The notes: generated by a model from the letters alone, not told the origin. A stretch of 18,891 nucleotides of DNA from Treponema sp. (GCA_018385415.1 JAHAZA010000086.1:1-18891); one strand, 5' to 3'. Shown: positions 8,553-15,504, counted from the first letter of the stretch. Made by a program: numbers and translations.

Positions 8553-8921
8553 ATGAAAAACACAGTAAAAGTATTTTCAATTACCATGATTCTTTTGGCA
8601 CTTGCATCAACAGCATTTGCAAAGGAAAAAGACATGCTGGACAAATGGCTTGATAAATACGAAACATTTGTAGAAAAAGTTGAAAAAGCTGTAGAACAAG
8701 AAAAGACATCACAGACTGATGCACTCAAAGCAGAAAAGGACAAAATGTTCAAAGAAAAAGATAAGATCCAGGCAGAAGAAGGAAACTTCACTTTTAAGCA
8801 GGGACTCCGCTATGCAGAATTGAATTCAAGATATGGAGTTTCAATTGGTGCTCTTTATTCCACAAAAGGAATTAAAAAAGCAGCTAAATCTGTTGATGAA
8901 GCACTGAACGATGAAGACTAA
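8553..8921 (+). CDS. Small exported helical protein, function unknown
   Basis: A 122-residue protein not recognised as a named family. Residues 1-22 (MKNTVKVFSITMILLALAST, then AFA) are a clear signal peptide ending AFA/KEK. The mature part is highly charged and predicted helical (KWLDKYETFVEKVEKAVEQE, DALKAEKDKMFKEKDKIQAE) with spacing that suggests a coiled coil, then a less charged C-terminal region with RYAELNSRYG. It is probably periplasmic. The upstream frame to 8481 is rejected because the signal peptide starts at ATG 8553 and GGAG lies 6-9 bases before it. It is divergent from the phosphomutase gene and ends before a shared terminator. Confidence 0.75.
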   Translation: MKNTVKVFSITMILLALASTAFAKEKDMLDKWLDKYETFVEKVEKAVEQEKTSQTDALKAEKDKMFKEKDKIQAEEGNFTFKQGLRYAELNSRYGVSIGALYSTKGIKKAAKSVDEALNDED

Positions 8922-8960
8922 AAAAACATCACCCGCAAAGCACTTATGACGTTCAGCCAC

Positions 8961-9003
8961 AAAAAAAGCCACGGCGAAAATCATCGCTAGTGGCTTTTTT
9001 AGT
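8961..9003. terminator. Bidirectional terminator
   Basis: AAAAAAGCCAC-GGCGA (8963-8977) pairs with TCGCT-AGTGGCTTTTTT (8984-9000), with A-runs and T-runs on both sides. It separates the small exported protein gene from the convergent purH gene. Confidence 0.85.
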
Positions 9004-9025
9004 ATCAGGCTGTTTCAGCCATCAA

Positions 9026-10198
9026 TTAATGGTGGAACAATCTGATTCCGTTGAAACACATTACCATGTTGTAATCATCAGCAGCTTTGATAACAAGATC
9101 ATCGCGAACTGATCCACCTGGCTGTGCAACAACTGTAACACCAGACTTTCTGGCTCTTTCGATGTTATCACCGAATGGGAAGAATGCATCAGAACCAACT
9201 GCAACATTCGTATTTTTTGCAATCCATTCAGCTTTTTCTTCCCGTGTGAATACTTCTGGTTTTACCTTAAAGAAGTTCTGCCATTTTCCTTCAGCAAGAA
9301 CATCCATGTATTCTTCACCAATATAAACGTCAATAGTATTATCACGGTCAGCACGTTTAATTCCGTCAACGAACTGAAGGCCGAGAACTTTTGGAGACTG
9401 ACGAAGCCACCAGTTGTCAGCTTTTTGACCAGCAAGGCGTGTACAGTGAACCCGGGACTGCTGTCCGGCACCGATACCGATTGCCTGTCCGTCTTTTACG
9501 AAACAAACTGAGTTTGACTGAGTATATTTTAGAACGATCAAAGAGATTACAAGATTACGTTTATCATCTTCTGACAAAGTCTTGTTCTTTGTTACGATAT
9601 TTTCAAGAACTGAGTTATCGATTTTGAGAAAGTTGTGTCCCTGTTCGAATGTAACACCAAATACCTGTTTGCGTTCCAGTTCAGCAGGAACATAGTCAGG
9701 ATCAATCTGGATTACACAGTAATTTCCGCCTTTCTTAGCCTTGAGGATTTCAAGAGCTTCAGCAGAATAACCAGGAGCGATAACACCATCAGAAACTTCT
9801 TTCTTGATCAAAAGTGCTGTTGCCTTATCACATTCATCACTTAAAGAAATAAAATCACCAAATGAAGACATACGGTCAGCACCGCGGGCACGGGCATACG
9901 CACAAGCCAATGGTGTAAGCTCAACATCGTCTGTAAAGTAGATTTTCTTTAATGTGTCAGACAAAGGAAGTCCAACAGCAGCACCAGCAGGAGAAACATG
10001 TTTAAAAGAAGTTGCCGCAGGAAGTCCTGTAGCTTCTTTCAATTCTTTAACAAGCTGCCAGCCGTTAAGAGCGTCCAAAAGGTTGATAAATCCAGGTCTT
10101 CCATTTACAACGGTAATTGGAAGATCTCCATTTTCCATAAAAACACGTGCAGGTTTTTGGTTAGGATTGCATCCATACTTAAGTTCAAGTTCTTTCAT
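9026..10198 (-). CDS. purH: AICAR transformylase, single-domain PurH
   Basis: A 390-residue enzyme that formylates AICAR to FAICAR with 10-formyl-THF, the ninth step of purine synthesis. It covers only the transformylase half of bifunctional PurH/ATIC; the N-terminal IMP cyclohydrolase domain is missing. The catalytic Lys-His pair is present in SFKHVSPAGAAVG (K66, H67), followed by YARARGADRMSSFGDF, YTQSNSVCF, GIGAGQQSRVHCTRLAG, SDAFFPFGDN and the C-terminal RLFHH. These blocks match animal and yeast ATIC more closely than E. coli PurH as I recall them. The frame opens 12 codons earlier at 10234, but a promoter lies there (TTGAAA, 17 bases, TATTAT, seven bases, ATG), so 10198 is the start and the mRNA is probably leaderless. 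IMP cyclohydrolase must be encoded elsewhere. Confidence 0.93.
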   Translation of the reverse strand: MKELELKYGCNPNQKPARVFMENGDLPITVVNGRPGFINLLDALNGWQLVKELKEATGLPAATSFKHVSPAGAAVGLPLSDTLKKIYFTDDVELTPLACAYARARGADRMSSFGDFISLSDECDKATALLIKKEVSDGVIAPGYSAEALEILKAKKGGNYCVIQIDPDYVPAELERKQVFGVTFEQGHNFLKIDNSVLENIVTKNKTLSEDDKRNLVISLIVLKYTQSNSVCFVKDGQAIGIGAGQQSRVHCTRLAGQKADNWWLRQSPKVLGLQFVDGIKRADRDNTIDVYIGEEYMDVLAEGKWQNFFKVKPEVFTREEKAEWIAKNTNVAVGSDAFFPFGDNIERARKSGVTVVAQPGGSVRDDLVIKAADDYNMVMCFNGIRLFHH

Positions 10199-10234
10199 AT
10201 GGAAGATAATAGAAGAATTTTTTGAAAATTTCAA
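10199..10234 (-). promoter_or_regulatory. purH: Promoter of purH, leaderless type
   Basis: Read on the minus strand: TTGAAA (10234-10229), 17 bases, TATTAT (10211-10206), seven bases, ATG 10198. Five of six consensus bases match in each box. No ribosome binding site is present. Confidence 0.65.
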
Positions 10235-10264
10235 TGAGGAACAAATTCTACAAGGTAAGTAAAA

Positions 10265-11806
10265 TTACTTGATTTCGAGATTTTTTACAAATAAAAATAT
10301 TATCTGTCTGTCAGGATGGTATTCATTACCTCTGACAATCTCTACATAAGACTGATAGAATTCCTTATTATATCGTCGTTTATATATAAAGGAAATTTTA
10401 CTGCCACCATCATCAAAGAATTTTTTCCATTTAGCAATATCAACCTTGTCATCAAACAGTACTCTGCTTGATTCATGGACATAACCGGCCTTTATAAAAC
10501 CTTTTACCCATTCACTAAAGTTTTCAGAATATCCTTCTTCTTTTTTCTTCTCTGCAAGATCAACCTTAAAAATATTGAATGAATCATCTGTCAGGTTAAT
10601 CTTAAGAATCTTTGTTGCTCCATCTCTGAATACAGAAGCATAATCCTGAACCTTGCGGCGGTTAATACCCTTTTTCCGATAAAAAGCATCTTTATTCTTA
10701 TACATTCTTTCATCAGCGATGCGAACAAGATCTTCTAGATCGACACCTTCTGTATAAAGTCCATAACCAGTAGATATAGAAAGAGGACTTATAAGTTTTT
10801 TACTTAAACTGACTTTTTCACAAGCTTCTGGAATAGAAGCAATCTCTGCCTCTACATCACCTATTCTCACACCTTCATAGAATACTGCAAATTCATCGCC
10901 ACCTATTCTGTAAACATTGCTTGAAGATTTCAGTTTATCCATCAAAACTTCTGCAGCAGCTAATATTAATTTATCGCCTTCCAGATGCCCATAATTATCA
11001 TTTACAGTTTTCAAACCATTTATATCGCAGATTACATACATAAAAGGAAAATTAATTTTTCCACTCTTAATTCTTTTCTTTATGTCTGCAAAATCTCTTT
11101 CATAGGAATTTCGATTTCGCGCCTGAGTATCCAAATCAATATTTGCCCTGTCTTCGAATTTTCCAATTGGATTTTCTATTGCAAAAAATGCACCAATTAA
11201 AGCAAGTGTTAAAGTTCCTGAAGTAAACAAAAATTCTGGAATAATCACTTGAGTCAATTCGCCTATAAATGCAAGTGTTGTAATCGGAAGCAAAGCAAAA
11301 ATCACTGACTGCTGGACTTTTCTAAGATTTACAATCAATATAATTACAATAGCAATAAAGAGAATAACACCAGTTCCAAAACAAATTGAAGGTCCAATAC
11401 CTGCACTATAAAAAGTACCTTTTCCTTCCAGATATTTAATTGGTGAGATACATGCACATACAAGTCCTGTCAAACAAACTGAGCCTGCAATCGCAGTCGG
11501 AATATGAGTACGATTACCTGGTGCAACTAAAGCCAGGGTATATCTGAAAAGTTCTAGACAAAACAACTGAGCAAATGCAAAAAACAAAATATGACAAATG
11601 TTATTAACAATTACAGGACATGTGGGATTATTTACAGTCAACTCTGTAACAAGAGCAAAGGCAGAATGAATCAAACACGTAAAGGCGAGAAACAGAAAGT
11701 TACTTCGAATATGATGGTATCTGGAACAGTAAAGACTGTATCCTATTAAATAGAGAATGATACCTATACATAAAATTTCTGCTCTGATTATAACCATTGT
11801 AAACAT
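10265..11806 (-). CDS. Membrane diguanylate cyclase with extra C-terminal domain
   Basis: A 513-residue enzyme predicted to make c-di-GMP from two GTP. Residues 5-215 contain about seven membrane helices forming an unassigned sensor. The GGDEF domain spans about 220-375, with NRNSYERDF, the substrate and metal loop CDINGLKTVNDNYGHLEGD (D261) and an intact RIGGDEF (302-306). The inhibitory RxxD site expected just upstream reads KSSS, so product inhibition through that site is unlikely. Residues about 385-513 form an extra domain (ILKINLTDDSFNIFKVD, FIYKRRYNKEFYQSYVEI) that I recognise only as a companion region of some GGDEF proteins. TATAAA (11819-11814) lies seven bases before ATG 11806. It is divergent from an EAL gene. 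Confidence 0.9.
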   Translation of the reverse strand: MFTMVIIRAEILCIGIILYLIGYSLYCSRYHHIRSNFLFLAFTCLIHSAFALVTELTVNNPTCPVIVNNICHILFFAFAQLFCLELFRYTLALVAPGNRTHIPTAIAGSVCLTGLVCACISPIKYLEGKGTFYSAGIGPSICFGTGVILFIAIVIILIVNLRKVQQSVIFALLPITTLAFIGELTQVIIPEFLFTSGTLTLALIGAFFAIENPIGKFEDRANIDLDTQARNRNSYERDFADIKKRIKSGKINFPFMYVICDINGLKTVNDNYGHLEGDKLILAAAEVLMDKLKSSSNVYRIGGDEFAVFYEGVRIGDVEAEIASIPEACEKVSLSKKLISPLSISTGYGLYTEGVDLEDLVRIADERMYKNKDAFYRKKGINRRKVQDYASVFRDGATKILKINLTDDSFNIFKVDLAEKKKEEGYSENFSEWVKGFIKAGYVHESSRVLFDDKVDIAKWKKFFDDGGSKISFIYKRRYNKEFYQSYVEIVRGNEYHPDRQIIFLFVKNLEIK

Positions 11807-11892
11807 AAAATCTTTTATAGTTTACAACGGTTTTTTGCAATTTCGCAAGAGTAATGATAAAATTAAATGGGTTTATTCTGTTTATACTATAA
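11807..11892. promoter_or_regulatory. Divergent promoter region of the c-di-GMP gene pair
   Basis: This 86-base spacer serves both genes. On the minus strand TATAAA (11819-11814) precedes ATG 11806 by seven bases. A self-complementary TTGCAA at 11835-11840 could act as a -35 box in both directions: 15 bases from TATAAA on the minus strand and 17 bases from TAAAAT (11858-11863) on the plus strand. A second plus-strand -10 candidate, TATACT, lies at 11883-11888. No ribosome binding site precedes either gene. Confidence 0.45.
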
Positions 11893-13722
11893 ATGCAAGC
11901 GAAGATTATTCATGAGGTTCATTTGACTTATTCAATAAATCACATATTCAAACCACGCCGCCTTCTCTACTATATTCAGGCAACTGAAACTGACATTACA
12001 AATATGTATCTCGGAATCATACCTGAGATTTTTAATCAGTACATTGATGCTTTTGGAACTTATGACTGTCCGGGAATTTTCAGAATCCGCACAGATGAAA
12101 TCAACATGCGGGTTATCGGTATGGAATTTCGAATGAACGATTCCCGCGTTATTTACCCTGCAAATCTTGAGCATATGGAACTTTCTCCATCATTTATGAT
12201 GGGAATTGATATTACCTCTGACATTTCCTTAGACTGCGAAAAGGTTGAATCAATCATTCAGGAATTTAAACCACGGGAATCAGCTCAGAATAACTGGCCA
12301 TATATTTTTAAGGAAGACATTCCTAAAGTTGTAGAAGTTTTTACTCTGGAGAATAAGAACCGTATTTATGTTTCAGCAAAAGCAACAGAAAAAAGCTACA
12401 GCTTTATTCCTGAAACTCCACAAGAAAATACTCACGAGGAACTCTATAGAAAAGCTTACCTTGATCCCATTACAGGATACTTCAACTGGAATCACATAAG
12501 GCCATATCTTGAAGGCTTTGGCTTAAAAGGAATTCAGGACTTTGCCTTTGTTCACTTCGATGTAAAAGATTTTAAAACAATAAATGAAATTTACAGTCAT
12601 CATATTGCAAACAATCTTCTCCGTCGAATTACAAAAAAGATTACAGAGCAAGACTGGATTTATCAGGGCGCACGATGTGACAACGACAACTTTGCTCTGA
12701 TGATTAAGGATATGCCTGATGAAGAAATCAGAGAAAAGCTTACAGTTTTCTTTGACAGCCTTTCCACATTACCAGAAGATCCAACTTACAACATTTATTT
12801 CCGTTGTGGAGTTGTTCCAATGAGAAATTCATTATTGCTAAGTGACAGGGTTCCTGACGGCGCAAAGCTTGTGCAGAAAATGGGAAATAAATTAAATTCC
12901 ACTGAGATAATTTTCTACACAGATAAAATTCACGATGAAATACTCTGGGGTAAAAAAATTAAGACATACCTCAACGCTGCAATCGCCAACGATGAATTTC
13001 TTGTATACCTGCAGCCAAAATATGACATTAACACAGAACAAGTAATCGGTGCAGAAGCCCTTGTTCGCTGGAATTATCAGAAAAAAGGTCTTTTACCACC
13101 TATTAAGTTTATTCCTTTCCTTGAAAGAGAAGGATCCATAGGTAAAGTTGATGATATCGTTCTGCACAAAGTATGTCAGTATTTAAAGCGATGGAAGGAT
13201 GAAGAAATTCCTCTCCACCCTATTTCTGTTAACCTTTCACGCAAACAGCTTGAAAAACAGAATCTTATTGAACATTTGACAAACATTGTTGATACTTATA
13301 ATGTTCCTCACCAGCTCATCGATTTCGAACTTACAGAAAGCGCAACAATAAACAATCAGATTTATATGATGTCAATTCTTTCACAACTGAAAGAAAAAGG
13401 TTTTAGAATCTCAATCGACGATTTTGGAACAGGCTATTCTTCGCTTTCAATGCTGACAGAAATGCCTCTTGATACTCTCAAAATTGACAAAAGCTTCGTA
13501 GACGGAATCGATACAGATACTGATGCCACAAAAGAATGCACTATTGTAAAATGTATAATCTCTATGGCAAAAGAACTGAATTTTCACTGCCTTGCAGAAG
13601 GTGCCGAAACCCAGAAACAGATTGATAAGCTGAGACATTTCGGCTGTGAAACAATTCAAGGCTATTATTACAGCAAACCGCTTCCCGTAGAGGAATACGA
13701 ACTTAAATTAAAAGAAAAATAA
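11893..13722 (+). CDS. GGDEF-EAL protein, probable c-di-GMP phosphodiesterase
   Basis: A 609-residue soluble protein. Residues 1-180 are an unrecognised N-terminal domain. Residues about 185-345 are a degenerate GGDEF domain: the YLDPITGYFNWNHIRPYLE block is kept, but the signature reads RCDNDNF (261-267), so no cyclase activity is expected. Residues about 360-605 are an EAL domain with catalytic features intact: EALVRW (E388), SVNLSRKQL (N447), FELTE (E479), IDDFGTGYSS (D509, D510), LKIDKSF (K530 or K533), LAEGAE (E569) and QGYYYSKPLP. It should hydrolyse c-di-GMP to pGpG, opposing its divergent neighbour. There is no Shine-Dalgarno sequence, so the start at 11893 is less certain. Confidence 0.9.
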   Translation: MQAKIIHEVHLTYSINHIFKPRRLLYYIQATETDITNMYLGIIPEIFNQYIDAFGTYDCPGIFRIRTDEINMRVIGMEFRMNDSRVIYPANLEHMELSPSFMMGIDITSDISLDCEKVESIIQEFKPRESAQNNWPYIFKEDIPKVVEVFTLENKNRIYVSAKATEKSYSFIPETPQENTHEELYRKAYLDPITGYFNWNHIRPYLEGFGLKGIQDFAFVHFDVKDFKTINEIYSHHIANNLLRRITKKITEQDWIYQGARCDNDNFALMIKDMPDEEIREKLTVFFDSLSTLPEDPTYNIYFRCGVVPMRNSLLLSDRVPDGAKLVQKMGNKLNSTEIIFYTDKIHDEILWGKKIKTYLNAAIANDEFLVYLQPKYDINTEQVIGAEALVRWNYQKKGLLPPIKFIPFLEREGSIGKVDDIVLHKVCQYLKRWKDEEIPLHPISVNLSRKQLEKQNLIEHLTNIVDTYNVPHQLIDFELTESATINNQIYMMSILSQLKEKGFRISIDDFGTGYSSLSMLTEMPLDTLKIDKSFVDGIDTDTDATKECTIVKCIISMAKELNFHCLAEGAETQKQIDKLRHFGCETIQGYYYSKPLPVEEYELKLKEK

Positions 13723-13740
13723 GCTTTTCAATTCTTTTTT

Positions 13741-13769
13741 TTGACAAAATAGGGAATGTAAGGTATAAT
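13741..13769 (+). promoter_or_regulatory. Consensus sigma-70-type promoter
   Basis: TTGACA (13741-13746), exactly 17 bases, TATAAT (13764-13769): a perfect match to both hexamers. It predicts a leader of about 28 bases for the small membrane protein gene at 13804, which has a GGAGG ribosome binding site. This is the strongest promoter I see in the window. Confidence 0.85.
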
Positions 13770-13803
13770 TTAATCAATAATATAGTTTATCTGGAGGATA
13801 AAT

Positions 13804-13986
13804 ATGCTTCTTGCTTACGTTGCAATCTTAGTACTTGCTTGTTATTTAGGATATACAGGAATTACTTGTTTCATCGCAGCTAAACCAATCGCTGGTGTAA
13901 TCTGCTCTATTTTGTTCTTGTTCTTTGTTGTTTGGTTCCTTATCGTTTCTTTCGAAAAGAGAGAAAAGAAACCTTCAAAGAAATAA
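13804..13986 (+). CDS. Small two-helix membrane protein, function unknown
   Basis: A 60-residue protein with two hydrophobic segments (about residues 2-24 and 29-49) separated by a short AAKPIAG turn, ending in a basic tail (KREKKPSKK). The basic tail suggests both ends face the cytoplasm. The GGAGG ribosome binding site is six bases before the ATG, and a consensus promoter lies upstream, so high expression is likely. I do not recognise a family. It follows the EAL gene by 81 bases but has its own promoter. Confidence 0.75.
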   Translation: MLLAYVAILVLACYLGYTGITCFIAAKPIAGVICSILFLFFVVWFLIVSFEKREKKPSKK

Positions 13987-14057
13987 TTAAAGCAGATATA
14001 TTGTTTTACAATGCACCCTTAAAGTCGGACAAATGAAGTTCGTTTTTATGGAGACCA

Positions 14058-14143
14058 CTGAAAAAGGTCTCCAATTTTAAGGCCTGAAAAAAAGCCAGAT
14101 TTATGAGATTTTTGAGAAAAAATCTCATAAATCTGGCTTTTGC
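14058..14143. repeat. Inverted element, copy A (hairpin/terminator)
   Basis: This matches the reverse complement of 16628-16706. The first 36 bases (CTGAAAAAGGTCTCC onward) are identical to copy B. The rest is a long hairpin in which GCCAGATTTATGAGATTTTT pairs with its complement around GAG. On the minus strand the hairpin is followed by seven T, so copy A can act as a terminator there. Copy B lacks part of one arm. Confidence 0.75.
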
Positions 14144-14186
14144 ACTTTTTATGAAACTGAAATTTAATTCTTGCTGTGACTTGAGC

Positions 14187-14233
14187 ATAAAAAAACACCA
14201 CTTGAATAAATTTACTCTATTCAAATGGTGTTT
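14187..14233 (-). terminator. Terminator-like hairpin, minus direction
   Basis: AACACCACTTGAATA (14194-14208) pairs with TATTCAAATGGTGTT (14219-14233) with one mismatch, followed on the minus strand by seven T. It may end the lipoprotein transcript, which would then run antisense through the small toxin candidate. Confidence 0.7.
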
Positions 14234-14285
14234 GTAAATTCAGTCTTTAACAGACTTTTTCAGTGGCCTCATTTTTTTGCGCCGT

Positions 14286-14328
14286 CTCCCGAACTCAACT
14301 GGTTTTGCCAGAATTTGATTTAGGGAGG
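14286..14328 (+). promoter_or_regulatory. Hairpin that can hide the ribosome binding site of the small toxin candidate
   Basis: CTCCC (14286-14290) can pair with GGGAG (14323-14327) inside the AGGGAGG ribosome binding site. An inner hairpin CTGG/CCAG (14299-14302 with 14308-14311) brings the two arms together. Occluded ribosome binding sites are typical of type I toxin mRNAs. Confidence 0.45.
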
Positions 14329-14337
14329 CTTTGGGGA

Positions 14338-14466
14338 ATGACTTTATACGAAATTACTTCGTTGGCTATTGATTTAGCCATTCTCATTCTAGCAGTCCTT
14401 TCATTTTCAGCACGAGCCAGGGACAGTGCTTACGCGTTTCGCGGAAATTCAAGAATTGTTAAATAG
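14338..14466 (+). CDS. Small holin-like toxin candidate
   Basis: A 42-residue peptide, MTLYEITSLAIDLAILILAV then LSFSARARDSAYAFRGNSRI and VK: one membrane helix (about 6-23) with a basic tail. The pattern YE..SL.I..A.LI.A.LSF resembles the putative holin-like toxin family (Hol-Tox) of small type I toxins, which damage the inner membrane when over-expressed; family members usually have a shorter tail. AGGGAGG lies nine bases before ATG 14338, an excellent ribosome binding site. The frame is open further upstream to 14263, but nothing supports that start. It is convergent with the lipoprotein gene, whose transcript could act as an antisense RNA. The assignment is by pattern only. Confidence 0.5.
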   Translation: MTLYEITSLAIDLAILILAVLSFSARARDSAYAFRGNSRIVK

Positions 14467-14474
14467 TTAAATCC

Positions 14475-14491
14475 GTGCCGCTACGCAGCAC
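14475..14491. repeat. Short GC-rich hairpin at the lipoprotein stop codon
   Basis: GTGCCGC and GCAGCAC surround a three-base loop; read on the minus strand the stem is seven pairs with one G-T wobble. It overlaps the last base of the TAG stop region, just after the putative variable region. DGR targets in phage BPP-1 and elsewhere often have a GC-rich hairpin shortly after the variable repeat. Confidence 0.45.
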
Positions 14492-15225
14492 TAGTTAAAA
14501 GCCCGAACACTACAAACATAATCGTAACCGTAGTCCTTGGCGTAGTCGTACATAAGGCCACCGTCGAAATACAGACCCCGGGCGTAAAAATTGTAGGAAG
14601 AGCTCTGACAACAAGACCAGTAATAACTTGTTCCAAACTGGCTTCCGCCTGCTTTTAAAAGGCTTGCATCTACTGCAGTTTTGTTCTGATAGATTGTGTA
14701 AAGTTCTGCCACAGTTGGTAAATACCAGCCTTCTGCAAGGTCTCTTGTAAGACCGTTTGTTTCAGCATAAGTTAAGCTATAGTTCCATGCAGGGTAATTT
14801 CCAGGATTACTCTCTGCATCAGAACAGGCTTTTTTTAGTATTTCCCAGCCGTCGCTTCCGTCCATGTAGTCGCTTGTTTTATTTCCCTGCAAAGCAGTTA
14901 TGTCTGTGTTGTAACCTGTGGCACTTTCTGTGCACCATGCACTTTTCTTATGAACAATTCCTACGCCAAGGGCTGGCTTGCCGTCTGCTGCGGCACGTAC
15001 GATTACGGCGGCAACTGTATCGCTTTCTGGAGTCTTATCTTTAGACAAAATTGTTCCGTCTTTTAGGACAAAGTCTCCTACTACACATTTGCTATAGTCA
15101 GGTTGTTGTGAAACTGGATTATCATCTCCGCTGTTACCTGTTCCTGATGAAGGATTTGAACATCCTGCAACTGCAAGTGCCATTACCATTACCGCAAGTG
15201 CGGCAAACCATCTGTGCTTTTTCAT
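14491..15225 (-). CDS. Lipoprotein with C-type-lectin-like C-terminus, possible DGR target
   Basis: A 244-residue lipoprotein. The signal peptide ends in lipobox LAVAGC with C22 as the lipidated residue, followed by a flexible SNPSSGTGNSGDDN linker, so it is probably exposed at the cell surface or in the periplasm. The C-terminal half has the DUF1566/formylglycine-like or C-type-lectin-like pattern (GWYLPTVAELYTIY, YYWSC, ARGLYFDGG, VCSVRAFN). Treponema denticola TvpA, a diversified lipoprotein, has this type of architecture. The last 45 codons contain none ending in A, are rich in TAC, GAC, GGT and TGT, and are GC-richer than the rest, as expected for a variable repeat. AGAGAGG is five bases before ATG 15225 and TATAAT is at 15249-15244. 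No reverse transcriptase or template repeat is in the window. Confidence 0.8.
   Translation of the reverse strand: MKKHRWFAALAVMVMALAVAGCSNPSSGTGNSGDDNPVSQQPDYSKCVVGDFVLKDGTILSKDKTPESDTVAAVIVRAAADGKPALGVGIVHKKSAWCTESATGYNTDITALQGNKTSDYMDGSDGWEILKKACSDAESNPGNYPAWNYSLTYAETNGLTRDLAEGWYLPTVAELYTIYQNKTAVDASLLKAGGSQFGTSYYWSCCQSSSYNFYARGLYFDGGLMYDYAKDYGYDYVCSVRAFN
14494..14628 (-). other. Putative variable region (DGR-type) of the lipoprotein
   Basis: Forty-five consecutive codons with third base C, T or G and never A, in an AT-rich genome. The codons just before (for example GCA, GTA, TTA, AAA, GGA, ACA) use A freely. The residues are Y, D, G, S, C and F, mostly NNC or NNT codons, which are what AAC/AAT template codons become when adenines are mutated. 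The conserved end CSVRAFN resembles the fixed core of lectin-fold targets. Confidence 0.5.
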
Positions 15226-15253
15226 AAATACCTCTCTTAGTAAATTATATTTA

Positions 15254-15302
15254 AAACAAAAAAGGCACAGTCCTCCGCCGGCAAAGCAGAGTCCTGTGCC
15301 TT
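15254..15302 (-). terminator. Strong terminator upstream of the lipoprotein gene
   Basis: AAGGCACAG (15262-15270) pairs with CTGTGCCTT (15294-15302), with further GC-rich pairing inside, and a T-run follows in the minus direction. It would end the toxin-antitoxin transcript and insulate the lipoprotein promoter, whose TATAAT is five bases beyond the T-run. Confidence 0.75.
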
Positions 15303-15351
15303 CTTAAATTTTCAACTATTGTATATTTGTTATCTGTATATTCTTCGCCTA

Positions 15352-15414
15352 GAGAACTGAGAACTGAGAACTGAGAACTGAGAACTGAGAACTGAGAACT
15401 GAGAACTGAGAACT
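15352..15414. repeat. Nine tandem copies of a 7-base repeat
   Basis: The unit GAGAACT is repeated nine times without a mismatch, followed by a partial unit GAGAA. Seven is not a multiple of three, so copy-number change by slippage would shift any reading frame through it. It lies about 130 bases upstream of the lipoprotein start, beyond a terminator. Similar heptamer arrays are known in cyanobacteria. Confidence 0.95.
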
Positions 15415-15504
15415 GAGAAACGCTACTCTTTTCCGATTTTTGTGTCAATAACATACTTAAGTATTGTAACTCAAATTTCATGTAAAGACAATTATGATTT
15501 TTTG

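Larger units (their letters stand above)
13987..14337. other. Hairpin-rich spacer at the start of the accessory region
   Basis: This 350-base gap holds no convincing protein gene apart from the leader of the small toxin candidate. It carries a small GGAGACC/GGTCTCC hairpin (14050-14056 with 14066-14072), one copy of an inverted element (14058-14143), a minus-direction terminator (14187-14233) and a short AGTCT/AGACT hairpin with a T-tail near 14242-14260. Confidence 0.6.

Noticed and set aside
10199..10234. Twelve-residue N-terminal extension of purH
   Set aside because: The stretch contains a good promoter ending seven bases before ATG 10198, and the conserved protein starts at that ATG.
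14006..14224. A 72-codon minus-strand frame across the hairpins
   Set aside because: It is a translation of the inverted element and the terminator hairpin, with no ribosome binding site and no recognisable protein pattern.
15352..15414. Possible CRISPR array
   Set aside because: Seven-base units with no spacers are a simple tandem repeat; no cas genes are present.
15251..15481. A 76-codon minus-strand frame with repeated SQFSVLS
   Set aside because: The repeated peptide is only the reading of the 7-base DNA repeat, and the rest is a terminator hairpin. Such translations recur wherever this repeat occurs.
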